From contig NZ_WUCC01000006.1 in assembly GCF_009807095.1 (NCBI RefSeq), forward strand, positions 124,001-188,000: a stretch of DNA of 64,000 bases, in the 5' to 3' direction. Of this stretch, positions 44,186 to 52,665 are shown one piece after another (the first letter of the stretch is position 1; the number at the start of each line of letters is the position of its first letter). Made by a program: the position numbers and the translations under genes. The notes under the pieces were generated by a model. That model was not told the origin of the DNA. It made no database searches and was given only the letters and a program-made list of their open reading frames with translations. Source of the stretch: Rathayibacter sp. VKM Ac-2754 (GTDB taxonomy: Bacteria > Actinomycetota > Actinomycetes > Actinomycetales > Microbacteriaceae).

Positions 44186-47042
44186 CGTCGTTCCCGTCGT
44201 CGAACTGGCCGGTCGCCTCGCCGGGCTCGTCGTCGATCCCCGCCACCGCGGCGCCCGAGCGGGCGCGCTCGAGCGAGAGGCCCGTCGGCACCGCGAGCAG
44301 GACCGCGACGAGGAAGACGAGCAGGACGCCGACCGTGTAGGCGAGGCCGAAGGGCCCGACGACTCCCCTCGGTGCGGGATCGGCGCGGACGCCGTCGTCG
44401 TCGACGGCGCTCCAGAGGAGGCCGTAGCGGGTGTCGCCCACGGCGGAGAACGCCGCGTTGGCGTCGAGCGAGACGGCGGCGCGGGAGCGGACGGCCGAGG
44501 CCGCGCCGCTCGCCTGCGACTCGGTCGGCTCCGTCAGCACCACGAAGCGGACCCCGAGCTCGTCGAGGGCCGAGTCGACGTCGAGGCCGGTGCGCGACAC
44601 GAGATTGCCCGCGAGCTCGTCGATGGCGTCCGTGCTCTCGGCTCCGGTCGCCGCGAGGGTCGACTGCTGGTCGAGAGTCGCGCCCGCTCCGCGCTCGAGG
44701 CGGGCGAGGATGCCGCCGTCGGCCTGCGGGACGAGCACGATCGTGCCGACCCGCGGGTCGTTCTGCGCCTCCGCGGCGACGTAGGCGGGCAGTGAGCGGT
44801 CGGAGGTCGTCGACACCGAGCCGGTCCCGAGCGGGAACGCACCGGCGAGCGGCGCGACGGCGATGACCACAGCGGCGGTCACGACGACGGCCGGGACGAG
44901 GCGGAAGGACGGCAGCGCCGCTACCGAGAGCGAGAAGCCGATGACGAGGCCGAGCCAGTAGAGGCTGAGGCCGGTCCCGCTCCAGACGGCGACCGACTCC
45001 GATCCGCTCGTCGCGACCTCGAGGCCCTGCGCCAGCGTCGCGGTCACCAGCCCGAGGGCGGCGACACCGACACCGCCGAGAGCCGAGAGGTTGTTCGGGA
45101 GGAGGAGCGACGCGAGCGCGGCGACGATGAGGGGCAGGATCAGCACGGCCGTCGCCAGCGTCGCGGCCGAGGCCGGGACGCTCAGATCCTGCAGGAAGCC
45201 CAGCCAGCTGTCGGGGAGCTGCGACGGGAAGCCCGCGAGCAGCGAGAACAGGTCGACGCGCGCCGAGGCGAGCGGGACCCCCGGATCGGCGAGGATCGCG
45301 AACCAGTCGCCCCGGCCGCCCTGAGCGACCACGATCGGGAACAGCAGGGCGAGGCCCGGGATCGGCAGCCCGGCGAAGCGGCCGATGCGGCGACCGGCCG
45401 TGGCGAGCACGACGATCCAGACGATCAGCAGCGGCGGCGCCAGGACCGGGGCGCAGGCCACGATGATCGCGGCGAGGATCGACGCGGTGGCGGAGGCCGA
45501 CCACGAGCGGTACGCGCCGAAGCCGGCGAAGAACAGCCACGGCAGCAGCACGTGCACGAGGATCGCGGCCGGACGCCCGTCGGCCTGCGCCGCGAAGAAG
45601 GCGGGCGCGAGGATCCAGACGAGGGCTCCGGCGGCGCGTGCGATCGGTCGCGGGGTGATCCGCGCGATCATCAGCCAGGCGCCCATCGCCGCGAGCGGCA
45701 ATGCCGTGAGGTAGAGCAGGACCATCGAGAAGCTCGGGGCCCAGAAGGTCAGCGAGCCGAGGACGGCGAGGACGGCGGCGAAGGGGTCCGCCGCTCCGAT
45801 GAAGCCGGAGCCGAGGTCGCGCCAGCCGTAGGCGGCGTTCTGCCACAGCTCGCCGACCGTCGGGGACAGTGTGAGCAGCCCGCCACCGCTGATCGCGGAC
45901 GCGGCGATGAGCGGCGTGTAGAGGATGAGACCGGCCAGCGCGGCGACGAGCACGATCCACACTCCGCCGCCCTGGAAGAACTGCAGAGGGTGGCGCTCGC
46001 GACTCGCCTGGACGCGGACGGCGTCGTGGCGGACCGAGCGCAGCTGCCGCACCACGTCGAGCGGGATCCGCAGGGGCGCGATCGCCTTCCAGCCCACGTT
46101 CTTCGACGAGCGGAGCACTCGGCGAGCGCGGAACACCTTGGTGCCGCCGAACGCCACGACGAACGAGGCGAGCAGCTCGCCTCCGACGAGCCCCGGCTGC
46201 TTGCGCAGGAGGCGGACGACGGCGCGTCCGACGGCGAGCGGCACCAGCGTGAGCCAGTGCAGGACGAGCAGGGCGACGGGCGCGTAGGCGAGCCGGCGGT
46301 GCAGCTGGGCGGTGCGGTGCTGCCGTGCGCGGCGACGCTCGCCGCCGTCGATGCGGCGTCCATCGGGGCGCTGCAGGCCGATGCGCGCCGTCGACACCCG
46401 GGCGTCGGGCACTCGGCTGACGCGGTGACCCGCGAGGCGGGTGCGGAGGGAGAAGTCGAGGGCGTCGTCGACCACGGGGAGTCCCGGGTCGAAGCCGCCC
46501 AGCTCCTCCCAGAGGCTGTGCCGCACGAGCATGCCACCCGCCGACACGGCGAGCACATCGGGAGTCGCGTCGTGCTGACCCTGGTCGAGCTCGTCCTCGA
46601 CGAGGTGGACCGTGGTGCCGTAGCGCGTGATCGACTCGCCGTAGCTCCGGATGTAGCCGGTGCGCGTCCAGTCCATGACCTTCGGGCCGGCGACCGCGAC
46701 CGACGGAGCGACCTCGACGGCTCCGAGGAGCGCCGCGAGGGCGCCGGGGTCGGGGGCGGAGTCCTGCGCGAGCAGCCAGAGCCACTCGTCCTCGCCCGCG
46801 GGAGGCTGCATCACGCGCACGGCGCGAGCCACGGCCTGACCGAAGGGCAGGTTCTCGGCCACCTGCACGAGCTGGGTCGGCCCCCATCCCGCGAGCAGCT
46901 CACCCGTCGCGTCCCGGGATCCTCCGTCGACGAACACGGTCGCATCGGGCTGGCGGGTCTGCGCCCGCAGCGCCGCGAGGGTTCGTTCGAGGTACGCCGC
47001 GCCGTTGCGCGCGACGAGGACGGCGGTGACTCGTGGATACAT
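44178..47042 (-). CDS. Large GT2 glycosyltransferase with polytopic C-terminal domain
   Basis: A 954-residue enzyme. Residues 1-260 form a GT-A glycosyltransferase domain (VTAVLVARNGAAYLERTL; FVDGGSRDATGE; DEWLWLLAQDSAPDPGALAAL with the acidic metal-site region; GGMLVRHSLWEELGGFDPGL). Residues 300-930 contain about twelve to fourteen membrane helices and a large external segment (about 720-890). The size and layout recall GlfT/AftD-like or Rv3779-type surface glycan enzymes, but the donor is unknown. TAGGGT (47051-47056, complement) sits 8 nt before ATG 47042. It is co-transcribed with the DUF5719 gene and next to whiB2. Confidence 0.82.
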   Translation of the reverse strand: MYPRVTAVLVARNGAAYLERTLAALRAQTRQPDATVFVDGGSRDATGELLAGWGPTQLVQVAENLPFGQAVARAVRVMQPPAGEDEWLWLLAQDSAPDPGALAALLGAVEVAPSVAVAGPKVMDWTRTGYIRSYGESITRYGTTVHLVEDELDQGQHDATPDVLAVSAGGMLVRHSLWEELGGFDPGLPVVDDALDFSLRTRLAGHRVSRVPDARVSTARIGLQRPDGRRIDGGERRRARQHRTAQLHRRLAYAPVALLVLHWLTLVPLAVGRAVVRLLRKQPGLVGGELLASFVVAFGGTKVFRARRVLRSSKNVGWKAIAPLRIPLDVVRQLRSVRHDAVRVQASRERHPLQFFQGGGVWIVLVAALAGLILYTPLIAASAISGGGLLTLSPTVGELWQNAAYGWRDLGSGFIGAADPFAAVLAVLGSLTFWAPSFSMVLLYLTALPLAAMGAWLMIARITPRPIARAAGALVWILAPAFFAAQADGRPAAILVHVLLPWLFFAGFGAYRSWSASATASILAAIIVACAPVLAPPLLIVWIVVLATAGRRIGRFAGLPIPGLALLFPIVVAQGGRGDWFAILADPGVPLASARVDLFSLLAGFPSQLPDSWLGFLQDLSVPASAATLATAVLILPLIVAALASLLLPNNLSALGGVGVAALGLVTATLAQGLEVATSGSESVAVWSGTGLSLYWLGLVIGFSLSVAALPSFRLVPAVVVTAAVVIAVAPLAGAFPLGTGSVSTTSDRSLPAYVAAEAQNDPRVGTIVLVPQADGGILARLERGAGATLDQQSTLAATGAESTDAIDELAGNLVSRTGLDVDSALDELGVRFVVLTEPTESQASGAASAVRSRAAVSLDANAAFSAVGDTRYGLLWSAVDDDGVRADPAPRGVVGPFGLAYTVGVLLVFLVAVLLAVPTGLSLERARSGAAVAGIDDEPGEATGQFDDGNDDV

Positions 47043-47219
47043 CGCGGACCACCCTAGGCGATGGCGACCGGGGCGCCGCCTGCGGCTCGCCGCCCTCCCC
47101 CGACGCACTCACGGCTACGCGATGAAGCGGCAGCGAGCACGCGATGCTCCGCATCGCGTGGCCTACCGGGAGGGCGAAGAGGAGGGGGCGAAGAGGAGAG
47201 GAGGGGAGGCGGGCGTGCC

Positions 47220-47597
47220 CTACGCCCGGCGGCGGAGCTTGCGGCGCTCGCGCTCCGAGAGGCCGCCCCAGATGCCGAAGCGCTCGTCGTTCTCGAGGGC
47301 GTACTCGAGGCACTGCGCCCGCACCTCGCACGAGGTGCAGATCTTCTTGGCGTCGCGGGTCGAGCCGCCCTTCTCGGGGAAGAAGGCCTCGGGGTCGGTC
47401 TGCGCGCACAACGAGTCGACCTGCCAGGAGAGCGCGCCGCCGGGTGCCTCGCTCTCGGCGTCGACACCGCGGCGGACACCGGGGACGCCGAGCCGGACCG
47501 GATCGACGAACCAGTCCTCGGGCACTCCGGAGCGACCGGGGACGCCGTGGTTCTCGGGGAGATCGTTGCCTTCGGGGAGACTGTCGGGAAGTGCCAT
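47220..47597 (-). CDS. whiB2: WhiB2/WhmD-type Fe-S transcription factor
   Basis: A 125-residue protein whose conserved C-terminal part has the cluster cysteines Cys64, Cys87, Cys90 and Cys96 (C-x22-C-x2-C-x5-C), the turn GIWGG (108-112) and a basic end RERRKLRRRA. An acidic variable head covers 1-58. WhiB2 (WhmD, WhiB) controls septation and sporulation-type division in actinobacteria. AGGAG precedes ATG 47597. A clear promoter lies upstream. The neighbourhood (GT2, DUF5719, DUF3499) matches the whiB2 locus elsewhere. Confidence 0.92.
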   Translation of the reverse strand: MALPDSLPEGNDLPENHGVPGRSGVPEDWFVDPVRLGVPGVRRGVDAESEAPGGALSWQVDSLCAQTDPEAFFPEKGGSTRDAKKICTSCEVRAQCLEYALENDERFGIWGGLSERERRKLRRRA

Positions 47598-47664
47598 AAC
47601 GTCTCCTACCCCGCCTGCGACCGATGAACAGCGAGCCGCTCCTCACCGGAGCTGCCGCAAGGTA

Positions 47665-47693
47665 ATTACACCGGTGTCATTCGCTCAGGTCAA
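47665..47693 (-). promoter_or_regulatory. whiB2 promoter (-35 TTGACC, 17 bp, -10 TGTAAT)
   Basis: On the minus strand TTGACC (47688-47693) and TGTAAT (47665-47670) are spaced by exactly 17 bp, the best sigma-70-type match in the window. A perfect 10-bp palindrome ACACCGGTGT (47668-47677) overlaps the -10 and could be an operator. The predicted leader is about 60 nt. Confidence 0.7.
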
Positions 47694-47713
47694 GTCGCAG
47701 ACTGTAAACCCTC

Positions 47714-47751
47714 AACCCTCCGTGGAGGGTTCACGACACACCGGCGTGTCG
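47714..47751 (-). terminator. Two palindromes after galE
   Basis: AACCCTCC-GT-GGAGGGTT (47714-47731) and the imperfect palindrome at 47734-47751 (CGACAC/GTGTCG arms) lie 28-65 nt beyond the galE stop. Together they may end galE transcription; alternatively the first could be an operator for whiB2. Confidence 0.45.
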
Positions 47752-47778
47752 CGACCGTGTCCGATCTCGCGGACGACG

Positions 47779-48744
47779 TCAGGCTGCGGCGCTGCTCCGG
47801 GCCTGCCAGGCGCTCTCGACCATCTCGGCGATGCTGTGGCGCATCTCCCAGCCCAGGTCGCGCGCCGCGGTCTCGCCCGAGGCGACGATGCGGGGCGGGT
47901 CTCCGGGGCGGCGCGGGGCGACCTCGGGGGTGAAGGCGATTCCCGTGCTGTCGGCGATCGCGCGCATGATCTCGCCGACCGAGGCGCCCGTGCCGCTGCC
48001 GAGGTTGTAGACCGGGTCGATCGGCTCGCCGGCCGAGAGGCGGCGGGCCGCGGCGACGTGCGCGAGGGCGAGGTCGGCGACGTGGATGTAGTCGCGGACG
48101 CAGGTGCCGTCGGGGGTCGGGTAGTCGTCGCCGTTGATGCGCGGCGTCCTCCCCGCGAGCAGCGCCTCGAAGACGAGCGGGAAGAGATTGTGCGGGCTCG
48201 TGTCGTAGACGTCCGGGTACCCCGAGCCGACGACGTTGAAGTAGCGGAGGGAGGCGTGCCGCACGCCGTGCGCCCGGCCCGCGTCGGCCAGCAGCCACTC
48301 GCCGATCAGCTTGGACTCGCCGTAGGGCGACTCCGGGCTCTTGGGGGTGGCCTCGGTCACCAGATCGACGTCGACCGCGCCGTAGACGGCCGCGCTGGAG
48401 GAGAAGACGATGGAGGAGACTCCGGCGCGCTGCATCGCGGCCAGCACGCGCATCGTCGCCGTCACGTTCTGCTCGTAGGTGTGCAGAGGGCGCTGGACCG
48501 ACACTCCGGCGTACTTGAACCCGGCGACGTGCACCACGCCCTCGATCGAGTGCTCGGCGAAGACGCTGTCGAGCAGCGCCTCGTCGAGGATCGAGCCGCG
48601 GTGGAACGGGACGCCCTCGGGGACGAACGACTCGTGACCCGACGACAGGTCGTCGATGACGACGGGGTCGATGCCCTGCTCGGAGAACGCGCGCACCACG
48701 TGCGCCCCGATGTACCCGGCTCCCCCGGTGACCAGCCATGCCAT
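47779..48744 (-). CDS. galE: UDP-glucose 4-epimerase
   Basis: A 321-residue short-chain dehydrogenase-type epimerase with NAD motif TGGAGYIG (6-13), VIDDLSSG (29-36), the catalytic YGESK (Tyr141, Lys145; catalytic Ser in SSSAAVYG), LRYFNVVGS and CVRDYIHVADLALAH. It interconverts UDP-glucose and UDP-galactose in the cytosol to feed galactose into cell-wall glycans. GGGAGA lies ahead of ATG 48744; an in-frame ATG 16 codons earlier lacks support. Divergent from the GlxA-type regulator. Confidence 0.94.
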   Translation of the reverse strand: MAWLVTGGAGYIGAHVVRAFSEQGIDPVVIDDLSSGHESFVPEGVPFHRGSILDEALLDSVFAEHSIEGVVHVAGFKYAGVSVQRPLHTYEQNVTATMRVLAAMQRAGVSSIVFSSSAAVYGAVDVDLVTEATPKSPESPYGESKLIGEWLLADAGRAHGVRHASLRYFNVVGSGYPDVYDTSPHNLFPLVFEALLAGRTPRINGDDYPTPDGTCVRDYIHVADLALAHVAAARRLSAGEPIDPVYNLGSGTGASVGEIMRAIADSTGIAFTPEVAPRRPGDPPRIVASGETAARDLGWEMRHSIAEMVESAWQARSSAAA

Positions 48745-48857
48745 GCGCTTCTCCCTCGCTGTCCGGCGCCCGCGCCGCGCGCCGGATGACACCCTATCGG
48801 CGCCCGGGGAACGGCTCGGCCTGGCAGGAACTCGACGCAGCGGGCTATCCTGCCGCC

Positions 48858-49811
48858 ATGCTCCGTTCCGTCGCCCTCGTCGCCCTCCCCGACCTCGCGC
48901 CGTTCGAGTTCGGCGTCGTCTGCGAGGTCTTCGGCATCGACCGCAGCGAGCAGGGCGGGCCGGCCTTCGACTTCACGATCGTCACCGCCGACCCGGGCCC
49001 CGTCCGCACCAGCCTGGGCTTCGACATGGTGATCACCGAGGGGCTCGAGGCCGCTGAGGGCGCCGACCTGATCGCCGTGCCCGCGCACTCCCGGGGTCCC
49101 GTCGACGAGCGCGTCCTCGAGCTGCTGCGGCGCGCGCACGCCCGCGGCGCCTGGATCCTCAGCGTCTGCAGCGGCGCCTTCACTCTCGCGCAGGCGGGGC
49201 TCCTCGACGGCCGGCGCGCGACGACGCACTGGATGCACGCCGACGAGCTGGCGCAGCGCTTCCCCGCCGTCCGGGTCGACCCCGACGTGCTCTTCGTGCA
49301 GGAGGGCCGGATCGTCACCAGCGCCGGGACCGCGGCCGGGATCGACGCGTCGCTGCACATCGTCCGCGAGGAGCTCGGCGCCGCGGTCGCCAACGTCGTC
49401 GCCCGGCGGATGGTCGTGCCCCCGCAGCGCCACGGCGGCCAGGCGCAGTACATCCGCACCCCGATCGCCGAGGTGCGCGCCGACTCGTTCGCGGGTGTCA
49501 CCGACTGGATGCTCGACAACCTCGACCAGGACCTGACGGTCGAGGTCCTCGCCCGCCGCGCGCTGATGTCGCCGCGCACCTTCGCGCGCCGGTTCCGCGC
49601 CGACCTGGGCACCACTCCGCTCGCCTGGCTGAACCGCCAGCGCCTGCTGCGCGCGCAGCAGCTCCTGGAGGAGAGCGACCTGCCCCTCGAGACGATCGCC
49701 GGCCGCGTGGGGTTCGGCACGGGCGCCGTCATGCGGCACCACTTCGTGCGGGTGCTGCAGACGACGCCGGCGGCCTACCGCCGCACCTTCGCCTGTGCCG
49801 AGGCCTCCTGA
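48858..49811 (+). CDS. GlxA-type AraC family transcriptional regulator
   Basis: A 317-residue protein: an N-terminal DJ-1/PfpI-like domain (1-170) with the nucleophile-elbow-like ILSVCSGAFTLAQAGLLDGRRATTHW and a C-terminal AraC/XylS pair of helix-turn-helix motifs (about 210-310; RALMSPRTFARRFRADLGTTPLAWLNRQRL and DLPLETIAGRVGFGTGAVMRHHF). Known relatives regulate carnitine, arginine or glycine-betaine catabolism; the ligand here is unknown and no catabolic operon is adjacent. TATCCT (48846-48851) is 6 nt before the ATG, a leaderless pattern. Confidence 0.9.
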   Translation: MLRSVALVALPDLAPFEFGVVCEVFGIDRSEQGGPAFDFTIVTADPGPVRTSLGFDMVITEGLEAAEGADLIAVPAHSRGPVDERVLELLRRAHARGAWILSVCSGAFTLAQAGLLDGRRATTHWMHADELAQRFPAVRVDPDVLFVQEGRIVTSAGTAAGIDASLHIVREELGAAVANVVARRMVVPPQRHGGQAQYIRTPIAEVRADSFAGVTDWMLDNLDQDLTVEVLARRALMSPRTFARRFRADLGTTPLAWLNRQRLLRAQQLLEESDLPLETIAGRVGFGTGAVMRHHFVRVLQTTPAAYRRTFACAEAS

Positions 49812-49840
49812 GCAGTGCCGACGACCGCCGCCGGGCGCAC

Positions 49841-49955
49841 CTCCGGCTCGTGGAATCCACACGGGCTCGCAGGATCAGGTGATTCCGACGAGCCGGACGT
49901 CATCGCGCGAGCCGGACGCAGTTCTCCGAGCCGGAAGTCGTTCCACGAGCCCGAG
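49841..49955. repeat. Expanded GGCTCG palindrome, family B, copy 4
   Basis: The left arm (CTCCGGCTCGTGGAAT, 49841-49856) pairs at 14 of 16 positions with the right arm ending at 49955. The interior has extra CGAGCC units (around 49890, 49909 and 49927), so it appears to be a longer, partly duplicated copy. It lies between convergent glxA-type and manA genes. Confidence 0.75.
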
Positions 49956-49990
49956 AGGCGTCGGGAGGCGCCTCTCGCAGCAGTACCGCG

Positions 49991-51208
49991 TCAGACCGTG
50001 GCGACGAACAGCGTCCCGTGCCCCGTCACGGCCAGCGCCTGCTCCGACGGAGTGACGTAGACGCTCCCGCCCCGCTCGATCCGGGTCTCCCCCTCCGCGC
50101 CGCGCAGCGTGAACTCCCCCGCGGTCGCGATCGCGATCGCCGGACCCGTCATCGGCACCGTCACCGGCTCCTCCGACACCGGCTCGACGACCGAGAGCAC
50201 GAAGTCGGGGACGTCGGGGCGGTAGACGCGCAGCCCGGCGGCCGGCTCCTCCGGGTGCAGGTACGGCACCGGCAGCGGCGAGAAGTCGAGGACGTCGACC
50301 AGCTCGGGCACGTCGATGTGCTTGGGGGTGAGCCCGCCGCGCAGCACGTTGTCGGAGGCCGCCATCAGCTCGACGCCCGTGCCGAGGAGGTAGGCGTGGA
50401 TGTTGCCGGCCGGCAGATAGAGCACCTCGCCCCGCGCGAGGCGCACCCGGTTGAGCAGCAGCGAGAGCGCGATCCCGGGGTCGCCGGGGTAGCTGTCCGC
50501 GAGATCGCGGACGGTGGCGGTCTCGAGCCGGTCGTCGCCCTCGGACGCCGCCACGACGGCGGCGACCAGCGCCGCCACCTCGTCGCGGTCGCCGTCCTCG
50601 AGCAGCCAGGTCACGGCGTGGCGCAGCACCGCCTCCGGCTCCCCCTCGAGCGTCCGCGCGAACGCGGTGATCGCCTCTGCCGCGGGCCCGGTGGCCCGGC
50701 CGGCGAGGTCGGCGAGGAGCGCCCGGGTGCCGGCGGGCTCGCGGAACCCGCAGAGCGCGTCGAAGGTCTCGCTCAGCGCGTAGATCAGCTCGGGCTTGTG
50801 GAAAGGGTCCTTGTAGTTGCGGTTCGCCGCGTCGCGCGGGACGCCGGCCTCGTCCTCCTCGACGAAGCGGCGCCGCGCGGTCTCGGACGAGGGGTGCGCC
50901 TGCAGCGAGAGCGGTCCGCCGGCCGCGAGGATCTTGAGGAGGAACGGCAGGCGGGGTGCGCCCGAGACCGGGTCCACCGAGCCCTGCACCCCGGCGAGCG
51001 CCGCCTCCGGGTCGTGCGCGAGGTACTCCGCGAGGGTCGAGGCGCCGACGGAGGCGGGGTCGAGGATGCGCGACGGCGAGCCGGGGTGCGCCCCCAGCCA
51101 GAGCTCCGCCTCGGGCGATCCGGACGCCGGGGTGCCGAGCGCCTCCGAGATGCCGGTGAGCGAGCCCCAGGCGTAGTCGCGGGGGGTGTTGCCGATCGGG
51201 ATGAACAC
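49991..51208 (-). CDS. manA: Mannose-6-phosphate isomerase, class I
   Basis: A 405-residue zinc cupin enzyme that converts fructose-6-phosphate and mannose-6-phosphate. Features are NTPRDYAWGS at the N-terminus, the zinc-site region LSLQAHPSSE, YKDPFHKPELIYAL and YLPAGNIHAYLLGTGVELMAASDNVLRGG. It supplies mannose-6-phosphate for GDP-mannose, the substrate of the dehydratases at 56.6-58.6 kb and of mannosyltransferases. GTG 51208 is the start, with GGAAGG upstream. In mycobacteria manA also lies near whiB2. Confidence 0.94.
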   Translation of the reverse strand: MFIPIGNTPRDYAWGSLTGISEALGTPASGSPEAELWLGAHPGSPSRILDPASVGASTLAEYLAHDPEAALAGVQGSVDPVSGAPRLPFLLKILAAGGPLSLQAHPSSETARRRFVEEDEAGVPRDAANRNYKDPFHKPELIYALSETFDALCGFREPAGTRALLADLAGRATGPAAEAITAFARTLEGEPEAVLRHAVTWLLEDGDRDEVAALVAAVVAASEGDDRLETATVRDLADSYPGDPGIALSLLLNRVRLARGEVLYLPAGNIHAYLLGTGVELMAASDNVLRGGLTPKHIDVPELVDVLDFSPLPVPYLHPEEPAAGLRVYRPDVPDFVLSVVEPVSEEPVTVPMTGPAIAIATAGEFTLRGAEGETRIERGGSVYVTPSEQALAVTGHGTLFVATV

Positions 51209-51441
51209 GGGGCGGCCGCCTTCCGTCGAGACAGTGGGGTCGGAGCCGCACGTCCCGGGGCCGCTCCGCCCCGACGCTAGCAGGATCTACAAGGCCGACG
51301 GCCGCTGACGGCGGCGCCCTTGGCGCTCTCCGCCAGCGGGCGCGGCGGGCGCGCCCCTCCTTCGTACGCTGGGAGGAGCCGCATCGTCGCCGCTCCCGCG
51401 GCACCGGTCGATGCGCCACGAGAGCAACGGAGCGATGGAGC

Positions 51442-52629
51442 ATGGACAGCACGACCTTCGAGATCCTGGCGGCCGACTTCTACGGGTTCGAGGGGCGGCT
51501 CACGCCCGCCGAGAAGCAGCTGATCACCGGCGTCCGCGCCTTCCTCGAGGCCGAGGTGCGTCCGATCGCCGACGACTACTGGGAGCGCGCCGAGTTCCCG
51601 CGGCAGCTGATCCCCGGCATCCACGCCTCCGGAGTCGTCGGCCTCTCGTGGCCCGAGACCCGGGCGATCGAGAACTCGGCCGTGTTCCGCGGCTGGGTCG
51701 CGCTCGAGCTCGGCCGGGTCGACGCCGGCATCGCGACCTACGTCGGGGTGCAGAACGGACTCGTCATGGGCACCGTCGGCGTCGCCGGGTCGCCGGAGCA
51801 GCGCGCCGAGTGGCTCCCGAAGCTCGCCTCGGGCGAGGTGATCGGCGCCTTCGGCCTCACCGAGCCGCAGTCCGGCTCCGACTCGGCGCAGGGCCTGCGC
51901 ACCACCGCCCGCCGCGAGGGCGACAGCTGGGTGCTCGACGGCGCCAAGCGCTGGATCGGCAACGCGACCTTCAGCGACATCACCGTGATCTGGGCGAAGG
52001 ACGTCGCCGACGGCCAGGTGAAGGGCTTCCTCGTCCCCACCCAGGCGCCCGGCTACCGGGCGACGGCGATCGCGCGCAAGCAGAGCCTGCGCACCGTGCA
52101 GAACGCCGACATCGTGCTCGAGGGCGTCGTCGTGCCCGAGTCGCTCCGCCTGCAGGGCGCGAACTCCTTCCGCGACACCGCGAAGGTCCTCCGCCTCACC
52201 CGCGCCGAGGTCGCATGGCAGGCGATCGGAGTCGCGATCGGCGCCTACGACGCGGCCCTGCGCTACGCCCGCGAGCGCGTCCAGTTCGGCAAGCCGCTCG
52301 TCGAGCACCAGCTCGTGCAGGACCTGCTGGTGAAGAGCATCGGCAACATCACGGCCAGCATCGCTCTCGCGACCCGGGTCTCCGAGATGCTGGACGACGA
52401 CGAGCAGCGCGACGAGCACTCCGCCCTCGCCAAGGCGTACACGACATCGCGGATGCGCGAGACGGTGGCCTGGTGCCGCGAGGTGATGGGCGGCAACGGC
52501 ATCGTGCTCGACTACGGAGTCGCGCGGTTCTTCGCCGACGCGGAGGCGCTCTACTCGTACGAGGGCACGCGCGAGATGAACACTCTGATCGTCGGCCGCG
52601 CCATCACCGGCAGCGCGGCGTTCGTCTGA
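51442..52629 (+). CDS. Acyl-CoA dehydrogenase (glutaryl-CoA dehydrogenase-like)
   Basis: A 395-residue flavoenzyme. It shows GAFGLTEPQSGSDSAQGL (FAD/substrate site), WVLDGAKRWIGNA, the C-terminal helices VQFGKPLVEHQLVQ, and EVMGGNGIVLDYGVARFFADAEALYSYEGTREMNTLIVGRAITG (in part: YSYEGTREMNTLIVGR), where the Glu of YEGT is the usual catalytic base of glutaryl-CoA/isovaleryl-type enzymes. Acyl-chain preference is inferred only from this resemblance. It stands alone between manA and the polysaccharide locus. GGAG lies 10 nt before ATG 51442. Confidence 0.88.
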   Translation: MDSTTFEILAADFYGFEGRLTPAEKQLITGVRAFLEAEVRPIADDYWERAEFPRQLIPGIHASGVVGLSWPETRAIENSAVFRGWVALELGRVDAGIATYVGVQNGLVMGTVGVAGSPEQRAEWLPKLASGEVIGAFGLTEPQSGSDSAQGLRTTARREGDSWVLDGAKRWIGNATFSDITVIWAKDVADGQVKGFLVPTQAPGYRATAIARKQSLRTVQNADIVLEGVVVPESLRLQGANSFRDTAKVLRLTRAEVAWQAIGVAIGAYDAALRYARERVQFGKPLVEHQLVQDLLVKSIGNITASIALATRVSEMLDDDEQRDEHSALAKAYTTSRMRETVAWCREVMGGNGIVLDYGVARFFADAEALYSYEGTREMNTLIVGRAITGSAAFV

Positions 52630-52665
52630 GCCGGGCCGACCCGCCCGCTCCCTAGACTGATCGCC

